Source of the DNA: Glutamicibacter sp. B1
Lineage (GTDB): Bacteria; Actinomycetota; Actinomycetes; Actinomycetales; Micrococcaceae
Length of the DNA stretch: 64,000 bases
Reading direction: 5' to 3'
Assembly (NCBI RefSeq): GCF_039602135.1
Contig: NZ_CP125942.1
Location: forward strand, 3,534,001-3,598,000
In this document: positions 35,619 to 44,890 of the stretch, piece by piece
Numbering within the stretch: the stretch's first letter is position 1
How the letters are laid out: every line of letters starts with the position of its first letter
Notes under the pieces: model-generated
Told to the model about the DNA's origin: nothing
Seen by the model: the letters and a program-made list of their open reading frames with translations, nothing else
Database searches by the model: none
Translations under genes and position numbers: made by a program

Positions 35619-36461
35619 TTACTTGATATCCCGTTTGGCTAGTAGAACTGCACCCAAGGCCAAAGGAATAACAATCCATCCGGCGACGCCGGCCAACTGT
35701 TGCCACAGCTCCAACTCTGTCGGAACGCTCAACGGCGTGGCCAAAGACAGTCCCAGCTGATACGGGAGGAAGGCTGAAACGTTACTTAACCAATCCGCAA
35801 GCATTCCAAGGAGCGACGTGATAATCGGCAGGACAAAAAACACGCCCGTCAGAACCGTGATGCCGCCGGCAGAGTTACGCAGAATCATCCCCAACGCAAG
35901 ACCCATCAACGCAGTCATGATGACAGCCAAGGCGCCATACCAAAGCACGAACTGGAAGGATTCGCCTCCGAAGTCCAGGGTTAGGTTGTAATTTTCGGCG
36001 ATTGGCTTAGCCGCAACAAAAGCAAGGAGGCTAGAGACCAGTTGCGTCACGCCGGTCAGCAATACGATGAGAACAATCTTGGCTGACATGACTCGCAGTC
36101 TTTGGGGGCTGGCCAAGAACGTGCTGACCGCTGAACCCGTGGTGAATTCACCACTGAATAACAGAACTCCTAATACGCCCAGAATCAACTGGCTGAAGAC
36201 CAGTCCTGAACCAATGGTCTCGCTGGCAAAGCCAGGCTGGGTCATGGCACCCATGCCCTCCATCTGGCTGACATCGCCCATGCTCTGCAATAAGGAACCG
36301 ATACCCCAGGTACCTCCCATGGCAATCACCACGTATAGTACGACAGCAATGCTCAGCAGAATTCCCGTGGATTTTAGGGAGAACATACGAATCGCTTCGC
36401 TGCGCAGAACTCCACCAAAAGTGACTTTGCCACGCCTTGGCGTTTGAATTTGAGTAGTCAT
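35619..36461 (-). CDS. ABC-2 type transporter permease
   Basis: A 280-aa membrane protein with six helices and the ABC-2 pattern: an N-terminal amphipathic GVLRSEAIRMFSLKSTG, a first periplasmic loop (MGDVSQMEGMGAMTQPGFAS), then FSGEFTTGSAVSTFLASPQRLRVMSAKI, the coupling region. It works with the ATPase encoded 6 bp upstream. Such exporters are commonly linked to resistance to peptide antibiotics or lantibiotics; the substrate cannot be told. Confidence 0.9.
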   Translation of the reverse strand: MTTQIQTPRRGKVTFGGVLRSEAIRMFSLKSTGILLSIAVVLYVVIAMGGTWGIGSLLQSMGDVSQMEGMGAMTQPGFASETIGSGLVFSQLILGVLGVLLFSGEFTTGSAVSTFLASPQRLRVMSAKIVLIVLLTGVTQLVSSLLAFVAAKPIAENYNLTLDFGGESFQFVLWYGALAVIMTALMGLALGMILRNSAGGITVLTGVFFVLPIITSLLGMLADWLSNVSAFLPYQLGLSLATPLSVPTELELWQQLAGVAGWIVIPLALGAVLLAKRDIK

Positions 36462-36467
36462 GCTCTT

Positions 36468-37394
36468 CTACTTCCCATCGCTGTGCTTGGCAACAATATT
36501 TGAGTTGTATTCCACGGCATCTCGAGTCAATTCCATGTAGGCATCTTCCAAAGTTCGCTGTATCGGACGGAGCTCACTGAGGGCCACCCCTGTTTCCAAA
36601 GCGCGACGGCCAATAATTTCTGACTCCGGGCCGGTGACTTCCAAGGTCTGCGCGTCAATACGGCGAAGCTGGACTCCTTGAGCGCTCAAGGCATTCATGA
36701 GTACGTCAATATCTGCTGCCCGAACGATTGTCTGAGCAAGTCCGTTATCAATAAATTCACTAATCGGGGCATCAGCCATGATGCGTCCTCGACCAATGAC
36801 GATGAGGTGGTCTGCTGTTTGTGCCATCTCGCTCATCAGGTGGGAGGAGATGAAGACGGTTTTACCTTCCGCTGCTTGCGCTCGGGCCAGGTTACGTACC
36901 CATGCCACGCCTTCAGGATCCAAACCGTTAACAGGTTCATCAAGAATCAGGACCTGCGGATCACCCAGCAGTGCAGTAGCGATACCTAGACGCTGGCCCA
37001 TCCCGAGGGAGAATCCACCGACCTTTTTACGCTGTACCCCGCTCAAGCCGGTCAGTTCCAAAACTTCTTGGACTCTTGAATTGGGCAAGCCCGCGGTGGC
37101 TGCCATGGAACGTAAATGCGCCAAGGGAGTCAGTGACTTATGCACGGACTTCGCCTCCAGCAAGGTACCCACCTCGGTCAGGGGGTGCTGAGACTTCTTA
37201 AACTCGCGATTGTTTACCAGCACCTGTCCGCTGGTGGGAGCTGCCAACCCAACGATCATTCGCATGGTGGTGGACTTGCCGGCACCGTTGGGGCCGAGGA
37301 AGCCGGTCACCGCTCCGGGTTGCACCGTGAACGACGCGTGGTCGACCACGGTTTTATTACCGTATCTCTTCGTCAACTGCTGAGCCTGGATCAT
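36468..37394 (-). CDS. ABC-2 transporter ATP-binding protein
   Basis: A 308-aa ATPase: Walker A GPNGAGKST at about 34-42, the CcmA/BcrA-type Q-loop region EVGTLLEAKSVHKSLTPLAHLR, signature FSLGMGQRLGIATALLGDP, Walker B LILDEPVNGLDPEG and H-loop SSHLMSE. The roughly 90-residue C-terminal extension is typical of BcrA/DrrA drug exporters. First gene of the ATPase-permease-kinase-regulator operon. Confidence 0.93.
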   Translation of the reverse strand: MIQAQQLTKRYGNKTVVDHASFTVQPGAVTGFLGPNGAGKSTTMRMIVGLAAPTSGQVLVNNREFKKSQHPLTEVGTLLEAKSVHKSLTPLAHLRSMAATAGLPNSRVQEVLELTGLSGVQRKKVGGFSLGMGQRLGIATALLGDPQVLILDEPVNGLDPEGVAWVRNLARAQAAEGKTVFISSHLMSEMAQTADHLIVIGRGRIMADAPISEFIDNGLAQTIVRAADIDVLMNALSAQGVQLRRIDAQTLEVTGPESEIIGRRALETGVALSELRPIQRTLEDAYMELTRDAVEYNSNIVAKHSDGK

Positions 37395-37487
37395 GTTTCC
37401 AGCTTAGGAAAAATGGGGTGCAAATGAACCGCCCCGAATGCTGATCTTCGACTCACTCAAAAGGGTGAGGGTACCGGGTGTGAGCAC

Positions 37488-37519
37488 AGTGGGCATGCGC
37501 CTGATGGTGCATGCCCACT
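37488..37519 (-). terminator. Hairpin terminator after ydcF-like gene
   Basis: A perfect 11-bp inverted repeat, AGTGGGCATGC/GCATGCCCACT, with a 10-nt loop, located 18 bp past the YdcF-like stop. There is no U-tract, so termination may not be purely intrinsic. Confidence 0.55.
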
Positions 37520-37536
37520 AAGGTACTGCGAGACCG

Positions 37537-38565
37537 TTAGAACCCAGAGTTGATCGCTACCAGAATTAATCCCGCTAGTCCCAGACCGAAGGGTAACGCC
37601 AAAAGGATCATGAGTTTAAGGTGATCACGGGCCATCGCTACACATTCACGAAGGAAGGCACTGGGCCGGTAATAGGCCGCCGTCTTCCCGCCGAAGGCCA
37701 GGGCATCCAGGCCCAACTGGCGTGAGGCTAGCCCCGCCCGCAGAGCATGATAATCGCTGGTGACCAGCCACAATTTTCCAGCGGGCTGCCGCTCGCGCAC
37801 CAACGCGTCAGAGAACTTGAGGTTCTGGATGGTGTCCTTGGCCCGGTCTTCAATCAGGATCTGAGATTCGGTGATCCCTTTCTCGCGCAGGTATCGGGCC
37901 ATACTCACCGCCTCGGGCTCCAGTTCATCGGGCCCCTGTCCCCCGGTAGGGACTATCAACAAGTTCGATTGAGCCTGCGAAGCGTTGAGTTCGAGTGCTT
38001 TATCCAATCGGCCCCGCAGCAAAGGGGTGACCTTGCCGTTGATGGTGCGTGCCCCAAGGATGACTGCTGCCACGGCCCGACTTTTCACCGGGAAAATCGC
38101 ATGGACCCAGGCGTAGAGCAACATCATCACAAAGAGGCACGCGGTAAATACCGAAGCCATGAACAAGATAAATGCCAGGCAGTAACTCCACCAGGTACCG
38201 ATGCCCACGAGTAACACCGCAAGTACCGGCAGAACAAACACCAGTACCCCGGCGGCCAAAGACATCAAATTAGAAAGCCGCACGCCTTCACGACGCCACA
38301 TCAAAACACCGTTATAGATCAGTGCCCCGCCAAAGACCACCACAATCAGTGGGGTCATCACCACGATAAGAGTTATCAAGAAACCGAAACCGGGCACTAG
38401 GGCGCTCAACAGATCCACCACCGCGGAAATGCTGACTAATACTAGCGGGAGAAGTAGTGCAGCTAGTCCGAGTCGACGGGGGTCTTTGCGATACTGCCAG
38501 ATGAAAAGCACCCAAAGTACAACAAGCAGGAGCCATCCGATGACTTGAACTAGGAGTTCTTGCAT
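37537..38565 (-). CDS. YdcF family protein (DUF218) with membrane N-terminus
   Basis: A 342-aa protein with about six helices over residues 1-165 and a following DUF218 domain: LLIVPTGGQGPDELEPEAVSMARYLREKGI, ILIEDRAKDTIQNLKFSDAL and LVTSDYHALRAGLASRQLGL, then a last helix. The SDYH and E-D-R-A-K-D-T motifs are those of ElyC/SanA/YdcF, which act in envelope polysaccharide or peptidoglycan precursor handling. It is encoded 6 bp after the FAD oxidoreductase gene. Confidence 0.88.
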   Translation of the reverse strand: MQELLVQVIGWLLLVVLWVLFIWQYRKDPRRLGLAALLLPLVLVSISAVVDLLSALVPGFGFLITLIVVMTPLIVVVFGGALIYNGVLMWRREGVRLSNLMSLAAGVLVFVLPVLAVLLVGIGTWWSYCLAFILFMASVFTACLFVMMLLYAWVHAIFPVKSRAVAAVILGARTINGKVTPLLRGRLDKALELNASQAQSNLLIVPTGGQGPDELEPEAVSMARYLREKGITESQILIEDRAKDTIQNLKFSDALVRERQPAGKLWLVTSDYHALRAGLASRQLGLDALAFGGKTAAYYRPSAFLRECVAMARDHLKLMILLALPFGLGLAGLILVAINSGF

Positions 38566-38571
38566 TGCTAG

Positions 38572-40005
38572 TTATTTCACCGATTTCCAGTTTTTGATGT
38601 TGTATTCACGTTTGAGCATGGACTGGGCTCCAAGGAAGCCTCCCATGCCATGCACCGATGGTCCCGGAGGGGCCGCCGAGGAGATGAGGTAGAGCCCCTT
38701 AGACAGCAAATACCAGGGATCTAGAGAAATTCGTGGGCGTTTGATGGTGCCCAGCAAATCCATGGTGCCACCAGAAAGGTCTCCCCCGATCAGGGCGGCG
38801 TTCTGCCGCTCCAAGTCTTGTGCGGTGACCACATGGGCTTCAAGGATGATCTCGCTAAAGCCCGGGGCGGCCTTGTTAATCATTGTTTGGATCTCTTGGC
38901 GCATGTCCTGGGAGGAATCCAAGGGAACATGGCAGTAGGCCCAAATGACGTGTTGCCCGGCCGGTGCTCGAGAGTCATCAAACAATGATGGCTGGGCGAC
39001 GATCATAAAGGGGTTCGCTGCCCCGCGGCGGTTGGCAGTGCGCTCAGCTGCACCAACCTGTTTGGCGGTGCCGCCTAGGTGTACGGTGCCGGCGGTTGAC
39101 AGGGCTTGATCCCGCCACGGCACCGGTTCGGAGAGCACAAAGTGAACCACACAGCTACCCGGCGAGCGCCGCGTAGTGGACATGGCGGAAGTTAGCTGGT
39201 GTGGCAGGTGGCCGGTGCTGAGTTTTGCGGCTTCTTCGGCGGAAGTATCAAAGAGGATGTTCTGCGCAGCCAATTCATCAATATGGTTCACCCGCACTCC
39301 GGTGTGGATCTGCGCGCCGTGGGCAGTGGCTTCAGCGGCCAGGGCATTACTGATGGCTTGTGAACCGCCGAGGGGAATGGGCCAGCCTTTGGCATGGGCG
39401 GTGGCGGCAAGGAAGAGTCCGGCGCCTGCATTGGCTGGTCCGCGTGATCCACCGGCCACATGGGCGGCACATCCCGAATACAGGGCGGCGGCGCGTTCGT
39501 ATTTTTTGCTGAACACATCTTTGAGCCCCATGCCGCCCACCGTGGAGGCCGCAAAGGTAGCCAGAGCCAATGGGTGGCTAGGTACTTTCAGCAGGGTATT
39601 GAGCAGGGTGTCGCTGATCTGATCGATCTGGTGAACCAACGGTTGAACTAGTCGGCGATAGATCTGTCCATCCTCGCCACCCAATTCCTCTACGGTGCGC
39701 TCTAAATCCTTGTAAGCGTAGGCGGTACGCTCATCGAGCACATGGGCGAAAGATATCTCAGGGGTAATGAAATCAACCTTCTGGTGAACTCCCAACTCAC
39801 GCATGGCCGGTGACTGCAGGGCCATTGGATGCACGGCACTGCCTAGGTCAAAGATCGCTTCGGAACCATTTAAGGATTGGGTTCTGGCCGCTCCCCCAAT
39901 GCTGTCATTGGCTTCATAGACTTGTACGTTAAGCCCGGCCCTGGCGGCCACAGCGGCAGCTGCCAGACCATTGGGTCCTGCACCGATGACAGCAACGTCG
40001 ATCAT
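38572..40005 (-). CDS. Phytoene-dehydrogenase-like FAD/NAD(P)-binding oxidoreductase
   Basis: A 477-aa flavoprotein with the dinucleotide motif VAVIGAGPNGLAAAAVAARAGL at the N-terminus and VQVYEANDSIGGAARTQSL, and a C-terminal FAD-closing GLYLISSAAPPGPSVHGMGGFLGAQS. It belongs to the COG1233 CrtI-like superfamily, but no carotenoid genes are adjacent, so the substrate is open. It overlaps the GT87 membrane protein gene by 4 bp. Confidence 0.88.
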   Translation of the reverse strand: MIDVAVIGAGPNGLAAAAVAARAGLNVQVYEANDSIGGAARTQSLNGSEAIFDLGSAVHPMALQSPAMRELGVHQKVDFITPEISFAHVLDERTAYAYKDLERTVEELGGEDGQIYRRLVQPLVHQIDQISDTLLNTLLKVPSHPLALATFAASTVGGMGLKDVFSKKYERAAALYSGCAAHVAGGSRGPANAGAGLFLAATAHAKGWPIPLGGSQAISNALAAEATAHGAQIHTGVRVNHIDELAAQNILFDTSAEEAAKLSTGHLPHQLTSAMSTTRRSPGSCVVHFVLSEPVPWRDQALSTAGTVHLGGTAKQVGAAERTANRRGAANPFMIVAQPSLFDDSRAPAGQHVIWAYCHVPLDSSQDMRQEIQTMINKAAPGFSEIILEAHVVTAQDLERQNAALIGGDLSGGTMDLLGTIKRPRISLDPWYLLSKGLYLISSAAPPGPSVHGMGGFLGAQSMLKREYNIKNWKSVK

Positions 40006-41465
40006 GATTTGTTTCCCGCCGTCTCATAGTGCTTTTTCGCCTTGGGTAACCATGGGCGCAGGGTGAACTTATCTTCTAGACCGGCAAATTCACCGGCTAG
40101 CGGATCTTCTTGGCCTACCGCACGGATTGGGTCTCGGCGCGGGTCGAGGATCGAGCGGGCCACCAGGTACATCAGGTAACCGAGCATGATCATATGGGCG
40201 AGTACCAAGACCACGTAGCCGACCATTGGGAAGGCCTTATGCGGGTCTTCTGCAGAAGTCGAGGCGAGGTAGTTCCAGAGGCCATAGAAGTGGGCGACCT
40301 CCACCAGCATCCAGATCACGAATTCTCGCCAGCGCGGTAGTGCCAGCACAAAGAGCGGGATCAGCCAGACAATAAACTGCGGCGAGTAGACCTTGTTGAC
40401 CATCACGAAGGAAGCGATGATCAAAAAGGCCATCGAACCTAGGCGTGGGGTACATTTTGCAAGCAGGCCCAGCAGCACCACACCCACACAGCACAAGAAG
40501 AACAGGATGAGGCCGTAGCGCGAAATCTGTTGGGCATCAAAACTGATCATGCCCGGGTTCTTGGCGGCCACCGCATTCCAAGCGTGCCAAAAACTAGATA
40601 GTCCCGCACCACGTTCCGAAGAGAAGTTAAAGAAGTGCATGAAGGATTTGGGGAAAGCCAGGGCGTAAGGCAGATTGACCAGAACCCAGGTGCCGGCCGC
40701 AGTGCCGCCGGTGACCCAGAAGGTTTTTAGTCTTCCGGTGCGGATTGCCAGTACCAGGATCGCGCCGAGAATAAAGAAGGGGTAGATCTTCATCGCTGTG
40801 CCTAAACCGATGAGCACTCCGGCCAGCACCGTATGTTTACGGGCAAAGGCCAGCATTCCGGCGGCCAGCAGGGCGACCGCCCACATATCCCAGTTAATAC
40901 TGCCGGCCAGAATGATGCCCGGGGCAATGGCCACCATGGCGGCATCCCAGGGGCGACGTCCGGTCATGCGCAAGGTGCACAGCACGGTGATCATCCACAG
41001 GATCGCCACCAGCACCAGGTTCATATCAAAGTAGATCAGTGAACGGCTCGTTGCCGACTGTGGCACCAGCGTGGCCACCGCGGAGGCGACGGAGCTCATC
41101 AGTACCGGGTATTCAAATTCGGCGGTGGCGCTAAAGGGCGCCCACGGGTTATCGGCAAAACCGCGGGCGCTAAAAAGCGGTACCCAGTCGCTGTAGCAGG
41201 CGTAGGTGTAAGGGTTGGTCCCACCCCAGCCCAGGACCCGGCACGGGTTCTTGGCCAGCAGCATGAGCAGTGCGCCCAGGGTGGTCATCAGGATGATGAC
41301 TCGTTCCACGCTGAAAAATCCTGGGTCAACTCGTCCGGGATCGCTGCGTCGACCCAGCGGGCCTCCGATAACTGCGGTGAATCCCCGAAGGAAGCTATCG
41401 GCGCGTGAGGGAACAGTAATACGCAAAGGACCACGCTTGGGCGGTGACTGGTTTGGCTCCTGCAT
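40002..41465 (-). CDS. GT87-like integral membrane glycosyltransferase (DUF2029)
   Basis: A protein of about 487 aa with roughly ten helices and the GT-C pattern of the mannosyltransferase/arabinofuranosyltransferase-like DUF2029 family: an acidic first loop (TYACYSDWVPLFSARGFADNPWAP), INWDMWAVALLAAGMLAF, and AMKIYPFFILGAILVLAIR. Such enzymes transfer sugars from polyprenyl-phosphate donors outside the membrane. The ATG at 41465 (MQEPNQSPPKRG) is chosen as the family start; an upstream GTG extension of 11 codons is possible. It overlaps the FAD oxidoreductase by 4 bp. Confidence 0.85.
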   Translation of the reverse strand: MQEPNQSPPKRGPLRITVPSRADSFLRGFTAVIGGPLGRRSDPGRVDPGFFSVERVIILMTTLGALLMLLAKNPCRVLGWGGTNPYTYACYSDWVPLFSARGFADNPWAPFSATAEFEYPVLMSSVASAVATLVPQSATSRSLIYFDMNLVLVAILWMITVLCTLRMTGRRPWDAAMVAIAPGIILAGSINWDMWAVALLAAGMLAFARKHTVLAGVLIGLGTAMKIYPFFILGAILVLAIRTGRLKTFWVTGGTAAGTWVLVNLPYALAFPKSFMHFFNFSSERGAGLSSFWHAWNAVAAKNPGMISFDAQQISRYGLILFFLCCVGVVLLGLLAKCTPRLGSMAFLIIASFVMVNKVYSPQFIVWLIPLFVLALPRWREFVIWMLVEVAHFYGLWNYLASTSAEDPHKAFPMVGYVVLVLAHMIMLGYLMYLVARSILDPRRDPIRAVGQEDPLAGEFAGLEDKFTLRPWLPKAKKHYETAGNKS

Positions 41466-41680
41466 ACACAACAGCCTAAATGTTTTCTGCACGGGCACCG
41501 GCGTGCACTACATCGTTTCGCGTTAACAAACGCTTCTAAGCTCCCTATTTAATGCACCAGCAAACCGAAAGAACCCGCTAAACCGCTAGCTGACCTCACT
41601 TTCAGCAAACAAGCAGGTGATTACACCGCGACTTCACCCCTCGTTTACCTAAATACTCCCGGCTAGTTAACTAAGGCCCA

Positions 41681-41696
41681 TAGCGTCATATTCGTG
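41681..41696 (+). promoter_or_regulatory. Possible leaderless start of the neu operon
   Basis: A TANNNT -10 candidate (TAGCGT, 41681-41686) ends 7 nt before the GTG of neuA at 41694, and no Shine-Dalgarno sequence is seen, so transcription may begin at the GTG. No convincing -35 hexamer is present at 17-18 bp. Leaderless genes are common in actinobacteria. Confidence 0.35.
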
Positions 41697-42845
41697 AGCA
41701 AAACCAATCAGCCAGATGTCATGGCGATCATCCCCGCCCGGGGTGGATCTAAAGGCATACGGCTCAAGAACCTGCGTGAGATCGGCGGCAAGTCGCTGCT
41801 GGGACGCGCTATTGAAGCAGCAAAGGCCGCGAGTACAGTCAGCGACGTCGTGGTCAGCACCGATCATGAACAGATCAAAGCCGAAGCACTACGCTACGGC
41901 GCTCGTGTGGTGGACCGACCGGCAGATATCGCCGGGGATACGGCCAGCAGCGAGTCGGTTCTGCAGCATGTCCTGACCAACACCGAGTCAAAGCCGGCGG
42001 TGACACTGTTCATCCAGTGCACCAGCCCGATCATTGACCCGGCCGACCTGGATGCAGCCATCACCACGGTCACCTCCGGGGTAGCAGAAGTCAGCTTCGC
42101 AGCGGTTGCCGACCACGGCTTCCACTGGGCAATCGACGAGAACGGCGAGGCCATCGCGGTGGGACACGAGAAGTCGCACCGTCCGCGCCGGCAGGACCGT
42201 GAACCGCGTTTCCGTGAAACCGGGGCGTTCTATGCAATGAACACCGAAGGCTTCCTTGAAGCTGGTCACCGTTTCTTCGGACGCGTTCAGGTCCACGAAG
42301 TGCCCGGTGAGCACGGCATCGACATTGATACCGAAGCGGATCTGATGTTGGCGGAGCTAACCATCAACGATGAACCGGCAGCGATCAACGTGGATGCGAT
42401 CATCACCGACTTTGATGGCGTGCACACCCCAGACACCGCCTATGTGGACGAACACGGCACCGAAACCGTGCGTGTGTCCCGTTCAGATGGCATGGGAGTG
42501 GCTCGACTTCGGGCCGCCGGAGTGAAGTTCCTGATCCTCTCCAAGGAAGCTAACCCGGTGGTTGCCGCTCGGGCCGCAAAACTCAAGGTTGAAGTAGCCC
42601 ACGGCATCGATAATAAGGCCGAATATTTGGCCCAGTGGTTGGCCGATGAGTCGATCAACCCGGCGCGTGTGGCCTACGTCGGCAACGACGTGAATGACCT
42701 CGGCGCCATGGGCCTTGTTGGCTGGCCCATTTCCGTGGCCGACGCTAACGAACAAGTACACCGTGCTGCACGCCACCGCCTGTCCCGCAAGGGCGGATAC
42801 GGGGCGGTGCGAGAACTGGCCGAACTGGTCCTCGCAGCACGCTAA
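41694..42845 (+). CDS. neuA: CMP-nonulosonate synthetase fused to a HAD phosphatase-like domain
   Basis: A 383-aa two-domain protein. Residues about 9-215 are an acylneuraminate cytidylyltransferase, with VMAIIPARGGSKGIRLKN, the CTP-binding FIQCTSPIIDPADLD and REPRFRETGAFYAMN. From about 235 a KdsC/HAD-type domain follows: ITDFDGVHTPD (motif I, near 239) and GNDVNDLGAMG (motif IV, near 329). The synthetase activates a nine-carbon sugar acid with CMP; the HAD domain may remove a 9-phosphate or be structural, as in vertebrate CMAS. The GTG start has no ribosome binding site and may be leaderless. Confidence 0.88.
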   Translation: MSKTNQPDVMAIIPARGGSKGIRLKNLREIGGKSLLGRAIEAAKAASTVSDVVVSTDHEQIKAEALRYGARVVDRPADIAGDTASSESVLQHVLTNTESKPAVTLFIQCTSPIIDPADLDAAITTVTSGVAEVSFAAVADHGFHWAIDENGEAIAVGHEKSHRPRRQDREPRFRETGAFYAMNTEGFLEAGHRFFGRVQVHEVPGEHGIDIDTEADLMLAELTINDEPAAINVDAIITDFDGVHTPDTAYVDEHGTETVRVSRSDGMGVARLRAAGVKFLILSKEANPVVAARAAKLKVEVAHGIDNKAEYLAQWLADESINPARVAYVGNDVNDLGAMGLVGWPISVADANEQVHRAARHRLSRKGGYGAVRELAELVLAAR

Positions 42846-42886
42846 CCCACATTTTTCACAAGTTTCACCCAATGAAAGGCAAATCA

Positions 42887-43780
42887 ATGACCTCCGTGAA
42901 CACCGAAATCAAGCCAGTTGCTATCGGCGAATCCCTGCTTGGCGCTGGCCAGCAGGTCTACGTCATCGGCGAAATCGGCATCAACCACAATGGTGATATC
43001 GAAATCGCCAAGCAGCTGATCGACGTTTCGGCTGAGGCCGGCGCTAACGCGGTGAAGTTCCAGAAGCGCACCCCAGAAATCTCCACCCCAACCGACATGC
43101 GCGACAAGATCCGCTCCACCCCATGGGGCGACATGACCTACCTGGACTACCGCTACCGCGTTGAGTTCGATCAGGCTCAGTACAAGGAGCTCATCTCCTA
43201 CGCAGCATCCAAGGGCCTGCACGCCTTCGCTTCCCCATGGGATGTTCCTTCGGTGGAATTCATGGAAGAGCAGGGTGCAGTAACCCACAAGGTTGCTTCC
43301 GCATCGGTGACTGACATTGAGCTGCTCAAGGCACTGGCAGAAACCGGCAAGCCAATCATCCTGTCCACCGGCATGTCCACCATCGAGCAGATCGACAAGG
43401 CTGTTGAGACCCTGGGCACCAGCAAGCTGGTCATGATGCACGCAACTTCCACCTACCCATTGCCTCCAGAAGAAGCTAACCTGCGCATGATCGAAACCCT
43501 GCGCGACCGCTACCAGGTTCCAGTAGGTTACTCGGGCCACGAGCGTGGCCTGCAGATCTCGCTGGCTGCTGTGGCACTGGGCGCTGTGACCGTAGAGCGT
43601 CACATCACCCTAGACCGCACCATGTGGGGTTCGGATCAGGCTTCCTCGCTGGAGCCAAAGGGCTTCGAGTCGCTGATCCGCGACATCCGCATCCTCGAGC
43701 AGGCCATGGGTGACGGCGTCAAGAAGGTCTTCCCAGGCGAATTGGCTCCACTGAGCCGCCTGCGTCGCGTCGACGCCTAG
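42887..43780 (+). CDS. neuB: Nonulosonic acid (sialic/Kdn-type) synthase, short form
   Basis: A 297-aa TIM-barrel synthase that condenses phosphoenolpyruvate with an aldose such as ManNAc or mannose, or their 6-phosphates. Visible are GEIGINHNGDIEIAKQLID, ANAVKFQKRTPE, HAFASPWDVPSVEFM, KPIILSTGMSTIEQI, MMHATSTYPLPPEEANLRMI and VGYSGHERGL. The chain stops about 50 residues before the usual C-terminal antifreeze-like (SAF) domain of NeuB, which is missing. The ATG at 42887 has AAAGG 7 nt upstream. Codon use is strongly biased to C-ending codons, as in highly expressed genes. Confidence 0.88.
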   Translation: MTSVNTEIKPVAIGESLLGAGQQVYVIGEIGINHNGDIEIAKQLIDVSAEAGANAVKFQKRTPEISTPTDMRDKIRSTPWGDMTYLDYRYRVEFDQAQYKELISYAASKGLHAFASPWDVPSVEFMEEQGAVTHKVASASVTDIELLKALAETGKPIILSTGMSTIEQIDKAVETLGTSKLVMMHATSTYPLPPEEANLRMIETLRDRYQVPVGYSGHERGLQISLAAVALGAVTVERHITLDRTMWGSDQASSLEPKGFESLIRDIRILEQAMGDGVKKVFPGELAPLSRLRRVDA

Positions 43781-43799
43781 TCACCACACAGCGTGTTAT

Positions 43800-43836
43800 C
43801 TCGGCGGCCGAACCTGTTCTAGGTCCGGCCGCCGAG
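43800..43836 (+). terminator. GC-rich hairpin between neuB and the GT2 gene
   Basis: An 11-bp stem (CTCGGCGGCCG/CGGCCGCCGAG) with an interior inverted repeat AACCT/AGGT in its loop. There is no T-tract, so it may attenuate rather than stop transcription. Confidence 0.5.
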
Positions 43837-43891
43837 TTCCATGAGTCATCTCGAAGCAGTATCGCACCAAGTAAAGGAAGCCAGTCCCGCC

Positions 43892-44890
43892 ATGACGAGC
43901 CTGATCCCTGGCCGCATATCCGTGGTCATCCCGGCCTACAACCAGGAAGCGTACATCTGTGATGCGCTGGCTTCCCTCGAGAGGCAAAAGCTGGGCAACT
44001 GGGAGATGGAAGTGCTCGTGGTGGATGATGCATCCACCGATGCCACCGCCTCATTGATCGAGTCCTACCTCGATCGGGTCCCTGGGCTGAAACTGATCAA
44101 GCTCGAGCAGAATGTGGGTGTCTCAGCCGCTAGGAACATTGCTCTAAAGCAGGTCACCGGCGAGTTCTACACCTTCTTGGACCCTGACGACTGGTACGGG
44201 CCACAACACCTGGCCACCCTAGCCGATACCTTGAGCAAACTGCACGTGGACTTTGTGCGTTGCGACCATGTGCGGGTCACCGGCACCAATCGGGTGATCT
44301 ACCGTGCTCCACAGGCTTTGCGTGGCATTGTGCTGAACCCCGCCGATGACATTGAACCTATTGATTCACCGTCCATGGTGGATTACCCCTACTCGTGGGC
44401 CGGCATGTACCGCACCGAGCTAATGAAATCCATTGACTGCTTCTACTTTGATGAGCAACTGCTCTCGGCTGAAGACCGCCCATGGATCTGGAAGCTGCAC
44501 TTAGATACTTCGCGGTACGCGGTCATTTCATCCCCAAGTATTTTTTACCGTCGCGGCCTGCCCAATTCGCTCAGCCAGGTCTTTGACGAACGCCAGCTCG
44601 GATTCCTCGAGGCCTACACCCAGGTTTTGGCCACCGTGCGTGAACACCCGAACTCCGCGCGCCACCTGCCCAAGGCCCTACGCCAATTCTTTGCCATCGT
44701 GTGCCACCATGAAAAGCGTTCAAAGAACTACCCGCCACAAGTGCGCCTGACCATCAAGAAACAGTTGCGTGAGATTTTCAGTGATATCGATGTTGCCGTG
44801 GCACATCAGGTAGTTTTGGAGATGGATGTTGCCCGTCGACGCCACATCCTTTCCTACCTCCAGCCAGGGCAGATCGGGGTCGCCAAGTGA
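43892..44890 (+). CDS. Family 2 glycosyltransferase
   Basis: A protein of about 332 aa with a GT-A fold: ISVVIPAYNQEAYICDALASLERQ at the N-terminus, EVLVVDDASTD, NVGVSAARNIAL and the metal-binding TFLDPDDWYGPQHL. The acceptor is unknown; in this place it probably starts or extends the glycan that receives the nonulosonic acid. Two starts are possible; the ATG at 43892 places the domain at residue 8 and has AAAGGA 13 nt upstream, while the ATG at 43841 begins just after the hairpin. Its stop overlaps the next GTG by 4 bp. Confidence 0.85.
   Translation: MTSLIPGRISVVIPAYNQEAYICDALASLERQKLGNWEMEVLVVDDASTDATASLIESYLDRVPGLKLIKLEQNVGVSAARNIALKQVTGEFYTFLDPDDWYGPQHLATLADTLSKLHVDFVRCDHVRVTGTNRVIYRAPQALRGIVLNPADDIEPIDSPSMVDYPYSWAGMYRTELMKSIDCFYFDEQLLSAEDRPWIWKLHLDTSRYAVISSPSIFYRRGLPNSLSQVFDERQLGFLEAYTQVLATVREHPNSARHLPKALRQFFAIVCHHEKRSKNYPPQVRLTIKKQLREIFSDIDVAVAHQVVLEMDVARRRHILSYLQPGQIGVAK

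Noticed and set aside
42884..43603. 239-codon minus-strand frame antisense to neuB
   Set aside because: neuB has strong codon bias, which opens long antisense frames; the frame is His/Gln/Val rich with no family motif.
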